A DNA stretch of 64,000 bases from Closterium sp. Naga37s-1 (Eukaryota; Streptophyta; Zygnematophyceae; Desmidiales; Closteriaceae), in assembly GCA_947471745.1 (NCBI GenBank), contig CANJKZ010000979.1, forward strand, positions 434,001 through 498,000. Reading direction: 5' to 3'. The notes below the pieces were generated by a model. The model did no database searches. It saw only the letters and a program-made list of their open reading frames with translations, and had not been told where the DNA came from. The position numbers and the translations under genes were made by a program. Shown here piece by piece: positions 10,973 through 22,479 of the stretch. Every line of letters begins with the position of its first letter. The stretch's first letter is position 1.

Positions 10973-12223
10973 TTGTTTGAGTCTGCTACTGCGTCTGCCC
11001 TAGTTGCTGAGCTTGTTGAATTTGCTGCCGCCTGTCGTCTCGACTACGCCGCTAGTCTTATTGCTGAGTATGAGTCTGACTGTCCTCCGTCCGTCGGGGG
11101 TGAGTTTGCTCTTAGCACGGACGTCCTTGAGGACAGGCAGGAGGACTTTGAGTGTCTTGCAGCTGTTGTACCTCATCTCGTGTCCATGCTGATTGCACCT
11201 GAGGGAGATCCGAATGCACCAGACATCCCGACCCCGCGCTCTTACGCAGAGGCAATTACGGGTCCCTACTCCTCTTAGTGGCAGACAGCCATGGACGCAA
11301 AGATGGCATCCTGGAAGTCCACAGGCACTTACGTTGACGCAGTTCCCCCTCCTGGGGCGAACATAGTCGATGGCATGTGGATTTTCAGGGTGAAGCAGCC
11401 GCCGGGTTCTCCGCCTGCCTACAAGGCTCGTTACGTTGCACGAGGCTTCGGTCAGCGACTGGGATTTGACTTCTTCCAGACCTTCTCCCCTACCCCAAAC
11501 ATGACCACTCTTCGGATGTTGCTGCACGTCGCCGCTCAGCGTGACTACGAGCTTCACTCTCTTGACTTCGGCACAACTTTCTTACAGGGCAGCCTGCACG
11601 AGGAGATCTGGCTGTGCCGCCCACCTGGCTTCACTGGGTCGTTTCCTGCAGGTACCCAGAGGAGCCTCCGGCGGCCAGTCTACGGTCTCCGCCAGGCGCC
11701 CCGCAAGTGGCACGACACATTGAGGATGATGCTTGCAGCTCTTGGGTTTGCTCCTTCTACTGCTGACCCGTCGCTGTTTCTATGCACCGGCACTTCGCTG
11801 CCGCCATTCTACGTCCTCGTGTACGTTGACGACTTGGTCTTTGCCACTGCTGAGTCACTGGCCCTTGTGAAGTCGGAGTTACAGAAGAGACACACCTGCA
11901 CTGGCTTGGGTGAGCTGCGCAACTATCTTGGCTTGCAGATCACCCGGGACAGAGCACGGCGCACCATCACCCTGGCTTAGTCACACATGGTGCACCAGGC
12001 TCTTCAGCGCTTCGGCTTCCGGTACTCCTCGCCACAGTCCACTCCTCTGCCTACCGGCCACTCGCTCTCAGCTCCACCTTCGGACAAGTCCGTAGAGCCG
12101 AGTGGTCCGTATCCAGAGCTTGTGGGCTGCCTCATGTACCTAATGACCTGCACTCGACCGGACCTTGCCTACCCTCTTAGCATCCTCGCACGCTACGTTG
12201 CGCCTGGGAGACACCGACCATAG
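10973..12223 (+). pseudogene. E3 reverse transcriptase
   Basis: From FESATASALVAELVEFAAAC through TPRSYAEAITGPYSS, a TAG at 11276 where E6 and E7 have Gln, WIFRVKQPPGSPPAYKARYV, FQTFSPTPNMTTLRMLLHVA, LRRPVYGLRQAPRKWHD and an intact catalytic box LVYVDDLVFA (about 11817-11846). A second Gln-to-TAG change lies at 11978. It ends near CLMYLMTCTRPDLAYP (12130-12180). Confidence 0.85.
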
Positions 12224-12800
12224 CACTGGGAGGCCGCTAAGAGGGTGTTGCGCTACTTGTGCAGTACTTCAGGCATGGGGCTCGTGCTTGGAGGACGGGG
12301 TCGAGTTGTCCTCACTGGACACGCAGACGCTTCTTGGGTTGACGACTTGACTACGGAGCGGCCGTCACAGGGTTGCACCTTTAGCCTCGGTTCCGGCTCT
12401 ATTTCTTGGCGGTCTACCCGCTCGTCTTCTGTTCTTAGTTCCAGTTGTGAGGCTGAGATCTACGCTGGGGCCATGGCTGCACAGGAGTTACGCTGGCTCA
12501 ACTACCTGCTGACTGACTTGGGAGAGCAGTCTCGTTCACCTCCAGTTTTGTACGTAGACAACAAGGCCATGATTGCCTTGTGTTAGGAGCACAGAATGGA
12601 GCACAGAACGAAGCACATCGCTATGCGTTACTTCCTTGCTCGAGAGTTGCAGCAGCGTGGTCAGCTTTGTCTTGCTTACGTGGCCACTCAAGCCAACACT
12701 GCTGATATATTCACCAAGGCACTTCAGTCTGGTGATCATCAGTGCTTCTGTACTGTTTTAGGCCTTGTACCTACTTTGCCTCACTTGCTCACTGCGTGAC
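12224..12800 (+). pseudogene. E3 RNase H
   Basis: AAKRVLRYLCSTSGMGLV, LTGHADASWVDD (first Asp), SCEAEIYAGAMAAQELRWL (Glu), LYVDNKAMIALC (Asp), then a stop at 12583, then HRTKHIAMRYFLARELQQ and ANTADIFTKALQSGDHQ, ending PTLPHLLTA and TGA at 12797. Confidence 0.85.
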
Positions 12801-13026
12801 TTTGCTTGTACTGTGGTCTATATATATACGTGCATGCTTACTCTTGTTAGGGTATAATCACAATACTGTTTGTTCTCTTTTATACAACTCTGCATGTGAA
12901 CTGGTCTTGTGGCCATTTGCTTGTGCTCGGAATGTGTGGTGACTTCGTGATCCACCCTGAGCTTGCTTTGCTTTTCTTGGCTGGCCTTGTGACCACTTGT
13001 TCTCCCCCAATTTGCCTATGGGGGTG

Positions 13027-13158
13027 TGTCAAAATGTGATAGTGCCTACATTTGTGTAGGCTGTAGTGGGGTAGCCCATAAGGGGTACAACCCAATTATG
13101 GTTAGTATTTGTACCCAACTCTTTCAAAGTTCATTCATTCTCGTTCAGTATTCTGACA
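13027..13158 (+). repeat. E3 3' LTR
   Basis: 132 bp, TGTCAAAATG to TTCTGACA. The hairpin arms GGGTACAA and TTGTACCC are kept although the loop has changed (TAGGGTT to TATGGTT). Differences from the 5' LTR suggest an older insertion. Confidence 0.93.
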
Positions 13159-14698
13159 GTTTGATGTGGATCTCGAGGTAGAAGCTCACATCACCAAGGG
13201 CCTTGCACTAGAACTTGTCTTCAAGCTTCAGCATCACCTTCTTCACAAGGTCAGAGGAGGGTGAGAAAGTGAGGATGTCATCCACATAAACCACCATGAA
13301 ACTCCTCTGCCCCCCCTCGCCAAGCATGAACAAGGAATGATCGGCGGATGAGGGAGTGAACTCGATCTCCTCCAAGACTTCACGCAGCTTCAAGTACCAC
13401 TGCCTAGGGGCTTGATTGAGCCCATAGAGCGCCTTCTTCAGCTTCCACACTCTGCCAATACCATCATCAAATTCCTCTGGGTGCGCCATAAAAATCTCTT
13501 CCTCTAGGACGTCGTTGAGGAATGTCGTTGTCACATCCATTTGTTTCACCACCCATCCTTTGATGGTAGCTTCCGTGAGTAGGGTTCGCAGCGTCGTCGG
13601 CTTCACCACAGGAGCAAACAACTCCTTATAGCCCACCTTCTCCTTCTGCTGGTACCCCTTTGCCACAAGCTCAGACTTTTAGCGCTCGATTTTGCCGTCG
13701 GCGTCGAACTTGATCTTGAAGAGCCACTTGGACGTAATCGCCTTACGCCCATCCGGTTGCTCCACCAATTCCCACGTGTCGTTCTCCTCAATACTTTTCA
13801 GCTCACTCTCCATGGACTGCTTCCATTCCTCAGCATCATTACTCTCCAAGGTCTCCTTGAGAGTTGCTGGTTCCCCCGGCATCCCCACCGGAGAGAAGAA
13901 CGCGAAGGCACACTCCTCGTAGTCACTCTCCTCGTCATCTCCAACCATAAGTGCCGCTCCAGCCAGAGCTGACTTGGCTGGCTTTCCCAGTGCATCATGG
14001 GTCAGCCTATTAGGGGCTTGAAATCTCCTCTTGCCCCTTCCTTCCTCTTCAGCTGCAGGGACATGAAGGCCTTGACGTTGCTGCGGGGTGACTCGGATCC
14101 GTGGAGCACTCGTAGTGCAAGAAGGAAGTGTCGGTGCACACTCGCTCACTTGCTGCACCTCCTCCTCTTCTTCCTCTGCATCCTTGGCCTCCTCTCCCCC
14201 ATTCACAAAGGAAGATTGCCTTGTGGTGGTGCTGCCGCTTCTCAGCTCCAAAGGCAGCTCCACATGCTCCAAGCCAGAACTCTTCACCTCCCTAAACCGC
14301 ACGCCTATCTTCACCCCATTCTCTGCCTTCCAATCCTTGTACATGAGGTTTTCCATGAATTTGCAGTCCCTGCTCACCAAGAAATTCTTGGTGAATGGGT
14401 CCCAAAGAAACCATCTCTTGCTGTTTTGAGCCATGCCCAAGTGCACAGCCCATATTGCCTTGGCACCAAGCTTGTTGTGCCGAAGATGCTTATGCACGAG
14501 CGCCATGCACATGCACCCGAACACCCGAAGCATATCCACCTTTGGCTTCCTTCCAACCCACTCCACATAGGGCACCCATTTATCTGCACCCAGGAAATAC
14601 TCTGCTCTAGCAGCTCCAAGCTTCAAGGGGCCCACTACATCCATCACCACCTCATCAAGTGGCCTCTTAGCCGTTGCCTCCGAGCTAGAGAACGGGAA
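13159..14698 (-). pseudogene. E2 RT and truncated integrase
   Basis: Minus strand, right to left: VVMDVVGPLKLGAARAEYFL (integrase start, first Asp, about 14655-14595) jumps directly to GADKWVPYVEWVGRKPKVDM, skipping about 130 residues that hold the second Asp and the Glu. It continues in frame through LRVFGCMCMAL and RT (EEWKQSMESELKSIEENDTW, SKWLFKIKFDADGKIER). A TAA at 13679-13681 replaces Tyr. RT resumes (VAKGYQQKEKVGYKELFAPV, VVYVDDILTF) until 13159, the E3 insertion site. Confidence 0.85.
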
Positions 14699-16717
14699 TC
14701 AAGAGAACTTGGCTTGCATGCATGTCGGGCAACCAAGTACCTCATTGGGCTCCCCCTTCACACGTATGCCAGCAACCATCTCTTCGTTCACTAGCTGCTG
14801 CAAAATAGGCAGAGCCACATGCCCCATGCGCCGATGCAAAGTCAACCAATGACACTCCCCCGTACCCGATGTCGGATTGGAGAATGCCACACTCGCAATA
14901 GTGCCCCACATGCACTCTCCGTACTCCTCCTCCGCTACTTCCTCGGGGTTCTTCTCACCCTTTTGCTGCTCCTTGGCTGCTTCAAGACTCTCCTTATGCT
15001 CACACTGCTTGCTGGTCCCTCCAAGATTGCACTTCTTGGACTCGTTCTCCTTGATGCCATCGTTAGCGTCGTCGCCGCTACCAACCGCTTCACCCTTGGT
15101 GCTGACGCTTCCTGCCACTTGCCTCTCCTTAGGCATTGGGACCACAGGGATCTACCACATCTCGTTGTAGACATCCTTGTCTTTGTGAAGGTCCCAAAGA
15201 ATCCGCTCGCCAAGCCTTGCGGTGTATGTCTTGGCCCCCTTTGAGCTTGTGTCCATGCCGGCCTTATGCAATCGCCGCAAGGAAATCAGGTTCGCAGCAA
15301 GGTTGGGCACCAAAAGAACGTTCTTGAGGCCCACCATCTTCTCGTCAGCACCCTTAAACATGGCCTTGCCCATGCCTTTCACCTCTGCTCGCTGCCCCAA
15401 AGCCGATGTGACATGCTTGACCGGTGATGGTTCAAGTTCGGTGAGCAAGTCCGCACGAGGTGTCATGCTATAGGTAGCGCCACTATCGATCACCCAATAG
15501 TCCAGAGAGTGTAGGGTCACCTTTCCCATAGCTGCAGGCTCCTCAAAGCCTTCCACCTTCTCTGGTCCAGCCGATGATTGCGTTGAGACGAAGAAGAATT
15601 GACCCGGGAACCAATCGTCGCTCGAGTCGTTGTCGTTATCTCCACTCTTCATGTTTGCAGCTCCACCTCCGCGACCGCCACGGCCTCCACGTCCTCTTCC
15701 TCTCCCTCCCCCTGCTCCTCTACCCTCTTGGCCTTGAGCAGGAGTCCATCCATCAGGGAGTTTGTAGCAATCGCGCCACACGTGTCCGCTCTTGTGGCAA
15801 AAATGACACTCGCCGTCGAACCGTCCGCGACCGCGTCCGTAGTTCTTGTTGTCATTGCCATAGCTGCCACTTCCGCGGCCTCCGTTGTAGTTGCTGCCTC
15901 CAAACCTTCCTCCTCCTCGTCCTCTGCCCCTTCTACGACCATATCCCCGGCCGATGCTTGCTGCCTTGGCGCCATCCGAACCCGCCAACTCACGGTGGCG
16001 GAAATCCTCTTGAAGGATCGCTCGCTTCACGTCTTCAAGCGAGAGGCGGGGCAAGTCACGATTGAGGTTGATGATGAGCGAGGACCATGACTCTGGGGGT
16101 AAGGCCAGCAACTTTGTCTTCTTTTGGAGCTCACTATGGTTGAGATCCGCTCCTTCAAGCCCCGTCAACAAGTCGAAGAATTTCTGCACCCCTTCTTCAA
16201 CTGGTTCATCTTCTTCAATTCGTAGTGCCGCCATTTGCCACTCCAACACCACCGCCACCGCCGCTGTTGCAGGAGCATGTACACCCTTGAGAGCAGCCCA
16301 TGCCTTTGGTCCCTTCTCTGGTTCATGCTGGAATGGCCTGATGTGACGGATCTAGCTGCTCCCCAACGCTTGCCCAAGTAGGAGATAGCCTTGTGCGCTC
16401 TTCCGCACCCACGGGCTCTTCTCCGGGTCGTTCTCTGGGCGATTCTCCGTTCCTTCCATCACCTCCAGCAGGTCATAGTGGTCAAATACGTTCTCCATTC
16501 TAAAGGACCATTCAGCAAAGTTGTCGCCATTGAACTTGTCAAGCCCAAACACCCTAGGCTCATCGCTAGGTGGGCCAAAAAAAACTTGCACTGGCGCCAT
16601 GGCTGAATCACGGGGTTGGCCTTGAGCTTGGGTTTCTCCACTGCCACCAGCACCTTTGCCACCCCTTTCCTCAGGTCCAGCCATTGTTGAAACTGCTCCA
16701 AGGGGCTCTGATACCAC
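14699..16717 (-). pseudogene. E2 gag and protease
   Basis: MVSEPLGAVSTMAGPEERGG start at 16717. UBN2-like gag (FGLDKFNGDNFAEWSFRMEN) is broken by TAG at 16352-16354, where E5 has Gln. An arginine-glycine-rich region and a canonical CX2CX4HX4C knuckle (CHFCHKSGHVWRDC, about 15810-15770) follow. The protease site is DSGATYSMTPRADLL (about 15485-15440) and the pre-integrase motif is WLTLHRRMGHVALPILQQLV (about 14850-14790). A TGA near 14700 replaces Arg. Confidence 0.85.
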
Positions 16718-16718
16718 T

Positions 16719-17516
16719 TGTTATAATCATAGTAGGCTTGAATGTGCCTAAAACGAAAGATAGAGTGCACCGTCGGATTTCTGCACAGCGGCTTTAAACG
16801 TTCATAGTGTTCTGCTCACTGCTCCAAATGACATGCTACAAATTGGATCTAGAGCGTCTTGACGTCGTCTACGACAAGCAATTTAGATCGCACTATTTCA
16901 TCAACTATTAACAACTCAACATCAGTTTGAACGAACGGCACTATAGCAGCCACTATAGTCTTAGAACACAAATTAGGAAGAGTTACGAGTTGGGAATGAC
17001 TCCCTGCCTCTACAAACCCCAAGAGCCGAGGTACAGTAATTTGGAACAGTGTCACAGTGTCCCCAACCATGAAGGGTCTCGAAACTACCCTCCACAAGGG
17101 CCTACACCAAGAGAAATGTTACACTACACATTGTAATGTAACTATTCTCATTATCTTGAAGTTTACCCTTATGAAGAGTTTCAAAATCACTTGAATCTTG
17201 AAACCAAGGCTCCGGTTCTTCAAGATAAATTCTTTCTTGAGTTCTTGGAAGTCTGCTGCGCACACCTGCGACACGACGAACGTTCCACACACAACAAAAT
17301 AGAAAACCGCACACGACACGAAAACGACGACGTGACACGTGACTAGCGATAACTCGCTATTGACTCGACACACACATTCAAAATCATGCATCATCATACA
17401 CACACAATGTTAAGCATGAAATATATATGATCTCATGCCCTCATACCATTCCATGCACACACGCATGCACGCACACGGACAACAAGCCGAATGCAAACCG
17501 TAGGGTTGCACCAACA
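16719..17516 (-). repeat. E2 5' LTR
   Basis: 798 bp. The primer site on the minus strand (TGGTATCAGAGCCCC) lies just left of it at about 16702-16716. Confidence 0.92.
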
Positions 17517-18776
17517 GGTGGTGGGAGAGTAGGAGGAGTGGGTGGAGGAGTGGATGCTGAATTCACCGGTGAGGTTGGGTTAGAGACCTCGAAGGAGGAT
17601 GGTGCCACGGCAGGAGGTGAGGAAGCTGGTACAAGTGGAAGTTTGGGAGGGGTATCAAAGTCAGCCCACACAAAAGAGGGTTGTGTAGAGGGAGAATTTT
17701 CCTTTGACGTGGAGTAGAAGGGTCGAGTCTCATCAAAGACAACGTCATGGCTACGGAATAAGTTTTGAGTGGTGGGGTTGAGGAAGATATAGCCGGGGGA
17801 GTCGGCATTGTGCCTAAGATAGATGCACGTTTGAGTCATGGGATCGTGCTTGCCACCTTGTTGCCGTCGCCCCTGAGAGTTGAGGAGGACATAGGCGGTG
17901 CACCCCCAGACGCGAAGTGGGCGAGCAGTGGGTGTTTTCCCAAGCTAGAGTGTGGCGGGAGTGGTGTCGGGAAGATGCGGGTGGGGGTTAAGATTGTAGA
18001 GGAGGGCGGCATGGTAGAGGGCGTACCCCCACAGTGAAAGTGGGGCGTGGGAGTGGCTGAGGAGATAGTGAGTGATCAGCATCAAAGTGTGAGTACGACT
18101 CTCTGCTATGCCATTCTATTGTGGGGTGTCAGGAAGTGTGAAGTTCTGCTGAATGCCGAGAGAGGAACAGAAGGCTTCGAGCTTGCTGTTGCAAAATTCA
18201 TCACCACCATCCGAATGGAGGCACTTGACCTTGGTGCCAAAGGTAACATGCGCATGTTGAACCCATGCCATGATAGTCTTTGGAGCCTTAGCCTTGGTGT
18301 GGAGGAGGTGCATAGAAACGTAGCAAGAGTGGTCATCAACTATTGAGAGGAAGTAGCGATGACCACCTCGTGCGGCAACCGGGTTAGGACCCCAGACGTC
18401 TATGTGCACTAGATCCAAGGGGGCTGCTGCGACTGAGGGTGAGGCTGGGTGAGGTTGTTTGCGCAGCTTGCTCTTAGTGCAGTCACAGCACGTGGGAGCG
18501 GGGGAGTCAGGTGGTGGAGGAAGTGAGGCTGGTAGGCCGAGAAGAAGCTTCTTGGAGGCCATGTCAGCGAGCGTGCGGAAGTTTGGTTGTCCGAGCCAAT
18601 GGTGATAGAGGATGGTGGGATTGGCGAGACTGCGACATGAGCATGGAGTGACAGTAGCCTGTGCTTGGGTGGTGGACACTTGTGGGGCCGATAAACGCAG
18701 CGTGTAGAGGTCGCTGCTGTTGAGGGTGAAATGAGCTAAGAGCTTTTTGGTGAGTGGGTCAAGGATGTCCCACTAG
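17517..18776 (-). pseudogene. E1 integrase and the following linker
   Basis: Minus strand: LYHHWLGQPNFRTLADMASK (pre-integrase His motif, about 18610), CCDCTKSKLRKQPH, LDLVHIDVWGPNPV (first Asp), CLHSDGGDEFCNSKL (second Asp), then DTPQ, a TAG at 18116-18118, and NGIAES (Glu). The TAG sits where copia elements read a second Gln. A Pro/Ser-rich linker (about 17700-17520) leads to the E2 insertion site. Confidence 0.83.
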
Positions 18777-20107
18777 TCAGCGTGTGGAGGAAATTTGGTG
18801 AGGACCCTCCCCCTTCTGAAGTTCTTTTTGGGCCACTAGATTGTGGCGTAGTGAAGGCACATACATGCCAGTGACTGTGCCGGATGGGAAGGCAGGGCAC
18901 ATAACTGTGGGCGACCCCATAGCATGAGTCGTGAAGCTCCAATCAGCTCCCAAGAGAGGAATGGATGCTGAGAAGGGTTGGAAGGAGTGTTTCTCCTTGA
19001 GCACAGTGTGAGTGGCCCCACTGTCGAGTGTGAATTCTATGAGGTTGGGTGTGTGTGATGAGCCAAGGTTCAAAATCATGGCAGTGTCGAGGAACAACAT
19101 GTTCAGACGCACATCAGCAGGAGCACTAGCACTTGCACTAGCCTGAGCAGGTTCCTGTGCCTCAACTTGGTTGACCTTACAAGAGCGCATCCAGTTTGGC
19201 GGCTTCTTGTCGACTCCATGGACGGCATACCATTCGTCATCCTTCTTCTTGAAGCAATTAGCGAAGGGGTGGTTAGTGCCACCACACACTTGTCCCTTGA
19301 AATTGCCATACTTGACGACGTAGGTGCATGGAGGGAAGCGGTTGCGTTGGAAGGGCGCCGAAGTAACGCTCGCTTGAGGCACGGGGCCACGGAGGGCGTA
19401 GGCCTTGGCTTGTGCCATGGCATCTTTCTCGGCGGAGAGGAGTGCGGAGGAGACTTTTGCGAAGGTGAGGTCAGCTGCTGAGAGGGTGAGGAGCATCTTC
19501 CTGGTCACCTCATATGCCAGAGTGAGGCCTACAAGAAGAGCGGCTGCGGGGGCTTGTTCGGGGAAGACAATGCCCAACTCCTTGAGTTCGCCATGGATGG
19601 TCTGCACCTTGGCGATGAAGTCGGCCATACCCAAGGAGTCCTCGAGACGGGCTCGGAACATGCTAGGGATGAGAATGTCCACCCCGACCGTTGTCTTGTT
19701 CCTGAACCGATCCTGGAGATGCTTCCAAATAGCGTTAGAGGTGAGGTATTTGTGGTAGGTGTTGACAATGTCGAGAGGGGTGCCAATGAAGATGCTAATG
19801 ATAGCCGCATCGGCCTTCTCCCAACGGCCTTACTTGTCAACAGCTTCCTCGTACTCCCTCGTTGCAGCATCATTGGTAGTTTTGGTCGGCTTCGTGGGGG
19901 GGGGGAGGGGGGGGGGGGGGGGGGGGGGGGCTCTTTTCCCTTGCCGTAGTTGAGAAGAACATCCTTGAGGTCCAGCCCTTGCACCTCATGGCTCAAGAGG
20001 TGCTTGTCAACCTCGTAGCTCCATGCCTTGTAGTTGGAGCTATTGCCGCCGACTTCAAGGCGGAGCGGAGTGATGGGGTTGGCGATGGTGAAGGAAGCAA
20101 ATGCCAT
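18777..20107 (-). pseudogene. E1 gag and protease
   Basis: Gag starts MAFASFTIANPITPLRLEVG (20107), is broken by a homopolymer G tract (19900-19930) and a stop near 19830, and continues as MDILIPSMFRARLEDSLGMA. A zinc-binding segment reads C-x13-C-x4-H-x4-C (from PCTYVVKYG to FANCF, about 19335-19255), not the usual CCHC knuckle. The protease site TLDSGATHTVLKEK is intact (about 19025). ORF 19682-18777 covers the C-terminal part. Confidence 0.83.
19896..19931. repeat. Homopolymer G tract in E1 gag
   Basis: A nearly pure run of about 35 G broken by two A. It lies in a polyproline codon stretch of gag on the minus strand and marks a frame change; length may vary by slippage or assembly error. 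Confidence 0.85.
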
Positions 20108-20788
20108 GATGAATAACCCTTGTGTCTCTTGCGAAGCGCTGCGCTTAAGTCAACGAGCGGTGCACAGCGCGGCGATTTTGTAAACCGAGTGAGAGGATTT
20201 GTCAATGTCGGCCGCTTCGCAATGTCGCTTAGAAGGGATTTTTCTATCGGCGGAATATGGGTAAAACCGCCGATTTTGGTACAAGTGCCTTAGTCCCAAC
20301 CCTACGCCCCCACACCCCCCCACACATCGTCCCCCAGGCCCTGTCCCTCAGCTTCGCGGCTTCACAGCTGCTCAGCTTCGCGGCTACACGACTGCTCTGC
20401 TTCGCGGGTGCACCTGTTCACCTGCACCTGTTCAGCTGCTGCCGTTAACGGGAATAGGCGCCAATCGTGATGGGGTGTTGAAACCAAGGTGGTGTGGGAC
20501 TTTTGTAAGTTACACCGTGAATGTCTTACCGTAATCGAGAAGAAACAGCGCTACGTACTATACCGTTGATTAGCTTAACGGTAAGGAGAGTGACGCGGTA
20601 GAAATTCCGGCCAGAGATGCCGCGAATCAACAGCGACGGTATTGGCGTGGGAGAGGATTCGGTCAGAGAGGCTAACTCGATGTCGATGATCACTGTCAAG
20701 CGACTGATGTTTAAAGCGGCCTCGATCTCGATCACGGAGGAGAACCCGCAAAGGTAGGAAGATCACGATCCGCGTGTGCGGTTGAATT
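20108..20788. other. E1 untranslated leader
   Basis: Sequence between the E1 primer site and the gag ATG (minus strand). It includes a small direct repeat CAGCTTCGCGGC near 20347-20400. No gene was seen. Confidence 0.5.
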
Positions 20789-20800
20789 GCTATGATGCCA

Positions 20801-21087
20801 TGATAGAACTTGAGCTTGAATTGATGCATTAGTAATGAGCTTGAAGCTCCTTAAGTGCATCCGAAATGAGCAAGGTAGGGATGGGGAGGGAATCGGGGGA
20901 AATCCCTAGGGATTGAGGATAATCCCAAGGCAATCTCCAATTGGTGGGTTGGAGATTGCTTGGTGATCACATTTGGGTTTGGTTGGGATGTGGGTGTACA
21001 TCCAACCAAGCACAAAGTGCAAACTACACTAAGCGAGGATATAAAAAGCACAAGTACAAAAATTGAGATTGAGGGCTAGCACTAACA
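20801..21087 (-). repeat. E1 5' LTR with primer site
   Basis: 287 bp. On the minus strand the LTR end TTCTATCA is followed by TGGCATCATAGC at 20789-20800, matching 10 of 12 bases of the initiator-Met primer site. Confidence 0.92.
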
Positions 21088-21738
21088 CATTGCACATGCG
21101 CCCTTGCAGTCTCAACATGGGCGTGAGTGCTCATTTCACGAAGGGGTAATGGTCTTATCACAAGTGCCTACTGTTCTTATCATCCTCAACCCAAACGTGC
21201 AAGCCAAGCCCTCAACCCACTCTGCATGTCCTCTCTTCCCTGTTTATTTTTGTTTTAATTCCTCGCTCTACAGAATTCCACCCTTCCTCGTCTTATGCAA
21301 GGAGATTTCCCTCTCTAAACGGTGAGCCCTGCCCTTCAATCTGGCATTCGTTATGATCACCCACAATGTAGAGCTCATTTACTCGTTTGTGTGTTTGTCC
21401 ACTGGTCCTTTCGTCCTGCTTTCATAAACCCAGGGAAGAATCGGATAAGACGTTTGCATGCAACCCAGTGTGGCGGGGCGGGGTGTGGTGAGGTGTGGTG
21501 GGGTGGGGTACGTCTCTTTCGTTGTGTGTGTTCACTTGATACTTGTGATACTTGTGGTAGTGATACCAAGTCTTGGTCGGCTGAACGCAACCTTAGCGGA
21601 ATTTTAGGCAGTCTGACAGCTAAGGTGGCCACGTAGGAGGTCATGACTCCAAAGTATGTATTATTTCTTTCCCCCAATTCTCTCACCCCCCCCCCCCCTC
21701 TCTCGTCCTCACCTCCCTGCCCCCTGGCCATCTTCCAG
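21088..21738 (+). other. Intron of the RCC1-like gene, right of E1
   Basis: No coding similarity. A pyrimidine-rich stretch (about 21660-21735) leads into the TTCCAG acceptor of the next RCC1 exon. Confidence 0.45.
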
Positions 21739-21811
21739 GTGGTAATTCAGGTGTCTTGTGGAGACTCACACGCTGCTGCTGTGTCCAACACTGGCCTACT
21801 ACAGACTTGGG
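21739..21811 (+). CDS. RCC1-like gene, copy 1, internal exon
   Basis: A 73-bp exon between TCTTCCAG and GTGAGTGG encodes VVIQVSCGDSHAAAVSNTGL followed by LQTWG, a textbook RCC1 blade half (V-x-CG-x-x-H-A-A). It is on the same strand as, and 19 kb downstream of, the exons at 1.6-2.4 kb, with E1 filling the intron between. If the intron is still spliced the gene could survive the insertion. Confidence 0.7.
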
Positions 21812-22082
21812 GTGAGTGGGTGAGGTGCAAGCATGGCATGGCATGACATGGCATGGTGGGAGATGCGCAATCCTGCAAAGCTAGCATGGCATGGGTTGTG
21901 TGGGAGGGGTTGCTGACTCACACGTTGCTGCAGTCTCCAACGATGGGGGCAAGCAGGGGTGGATGGGGTGATGCAAAAATGGCGTGATATGGATGAGTGC
22001 AAGCAAGCATATGATTCACATTCTGCTGCTGCTGCAGTTGGGCAATGGCTGGTTGTGTGATGGGTTTCAGCGGCCGTGCCTG

Positions 22083-22400
22083 TTGATAGCAGGGGCGAGA
22101 TGTGAGTCGACAGACAGAGGAGGGTGGGAAAGGGGGGAGGTAGGTGATGGAAGCAAAATACTTGATAGACTCATGCTGTGGCGGTGGCATGTGGAGGGTT
22201 TCACAGCGCTGCTGTTGACAGCAGGGGCGAGATGTGAGTCGACGGACAGAGGAGGGTGGGAAAGGGGGAAGGTAGGTGATGGAGGCAAAGTTCGTGATAG
22301 ATTCATGCTATGGCGGTGGCATGTGAAGGGTTTCACACTGCTGCTGTTGATGCCCGGGGCGAGATGTGAGTCGACAAACAGAGGGGTTAAGAAAGGTGAA
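22083..22400. repeat. 132-bp minisatellite, about 2.5 copies
   Basis: GCGAGATGTGAGTCGAC recurs at about 22095, 22227 and 22359, a 132-bp period with few changes. It lies in presumed intron sequence of the RCC1-like gene. A degenerate relative sits at 55600-55700 in copy 2. Confidence 0.75.
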
Positions 22401-22479
22401 CAGTCGATGAGATGTGAATGAAGAGAGGAGGGTGGGAAAGGTATCGTATATGAGGATGTGAGTGACACGAGTCATGTGG

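Larger units (their letters stand above)
6070..13158 (+). mobile_element. E3: Ty1/copia element (family B) nested in E2
   Basis: Short LTRs at 6070-6200 and 13027-13158 start TGTCAAAATG and end TTCTGACA. The primer site TGGTATCAGAGC is at 6201-6212. The polypurine tract CCTATGGGGGTG precedes the 3' LTR. The flanks GTTCG (6065-6069) and GTTTG (13159-13163) are a one-mismatch target duplication, and the E2 reading frame is continuous across them when compared with E5. Gag, protease, integrase, RT and RNase H are all recognisable but broken by many stops. Confidence 0.94.
4376..17516 (-). mobile_element. E2: Ty1/copia element (family A) nested in E1
   Basis: The LTRs at 4376-5173 and 16719-17516 are both 798 bp. 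They start TGTTGGTGCAACC and end TATAACA on the minus strand. The flanks are GGCGG (4371-4375) and GGTGG (17517-17521), a one-mismatch 5-bp target duplication. Coding is on the minus strand. E3 cuts it at 6070-13158. Its proteins match E5 closely, but it carries an in-frame deletion of the integrase core and several stops, so it is non-autonomous. LTR divergence is clearly greater than in E5. Confidence 0.93.
2481..21087 (-). mobile_element. E1: Ty1/copia element (family C), outer shell of nest 1
   Basis: Its two LTRs (2481-2766 and 20801-21087) start TGATAGAAC and end CTAACA on the plus strand and are flanked by a perfect 5-bp target duplication CATTG (2476-2480 and 21088-21092). The coding strand is minus: gag near 20.1 kb, RNase H near 3 kb. 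The primer site next to the right LTR is TGGCATCATAGC (initiator Met type) and the polypurine tract next to the left LTR is a run of G. E2 sits inside it at 4376-17516. Premature stops and frameshifts make it dead. It entered an intron of the RCC1-like gene. Confidence 0.93.
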
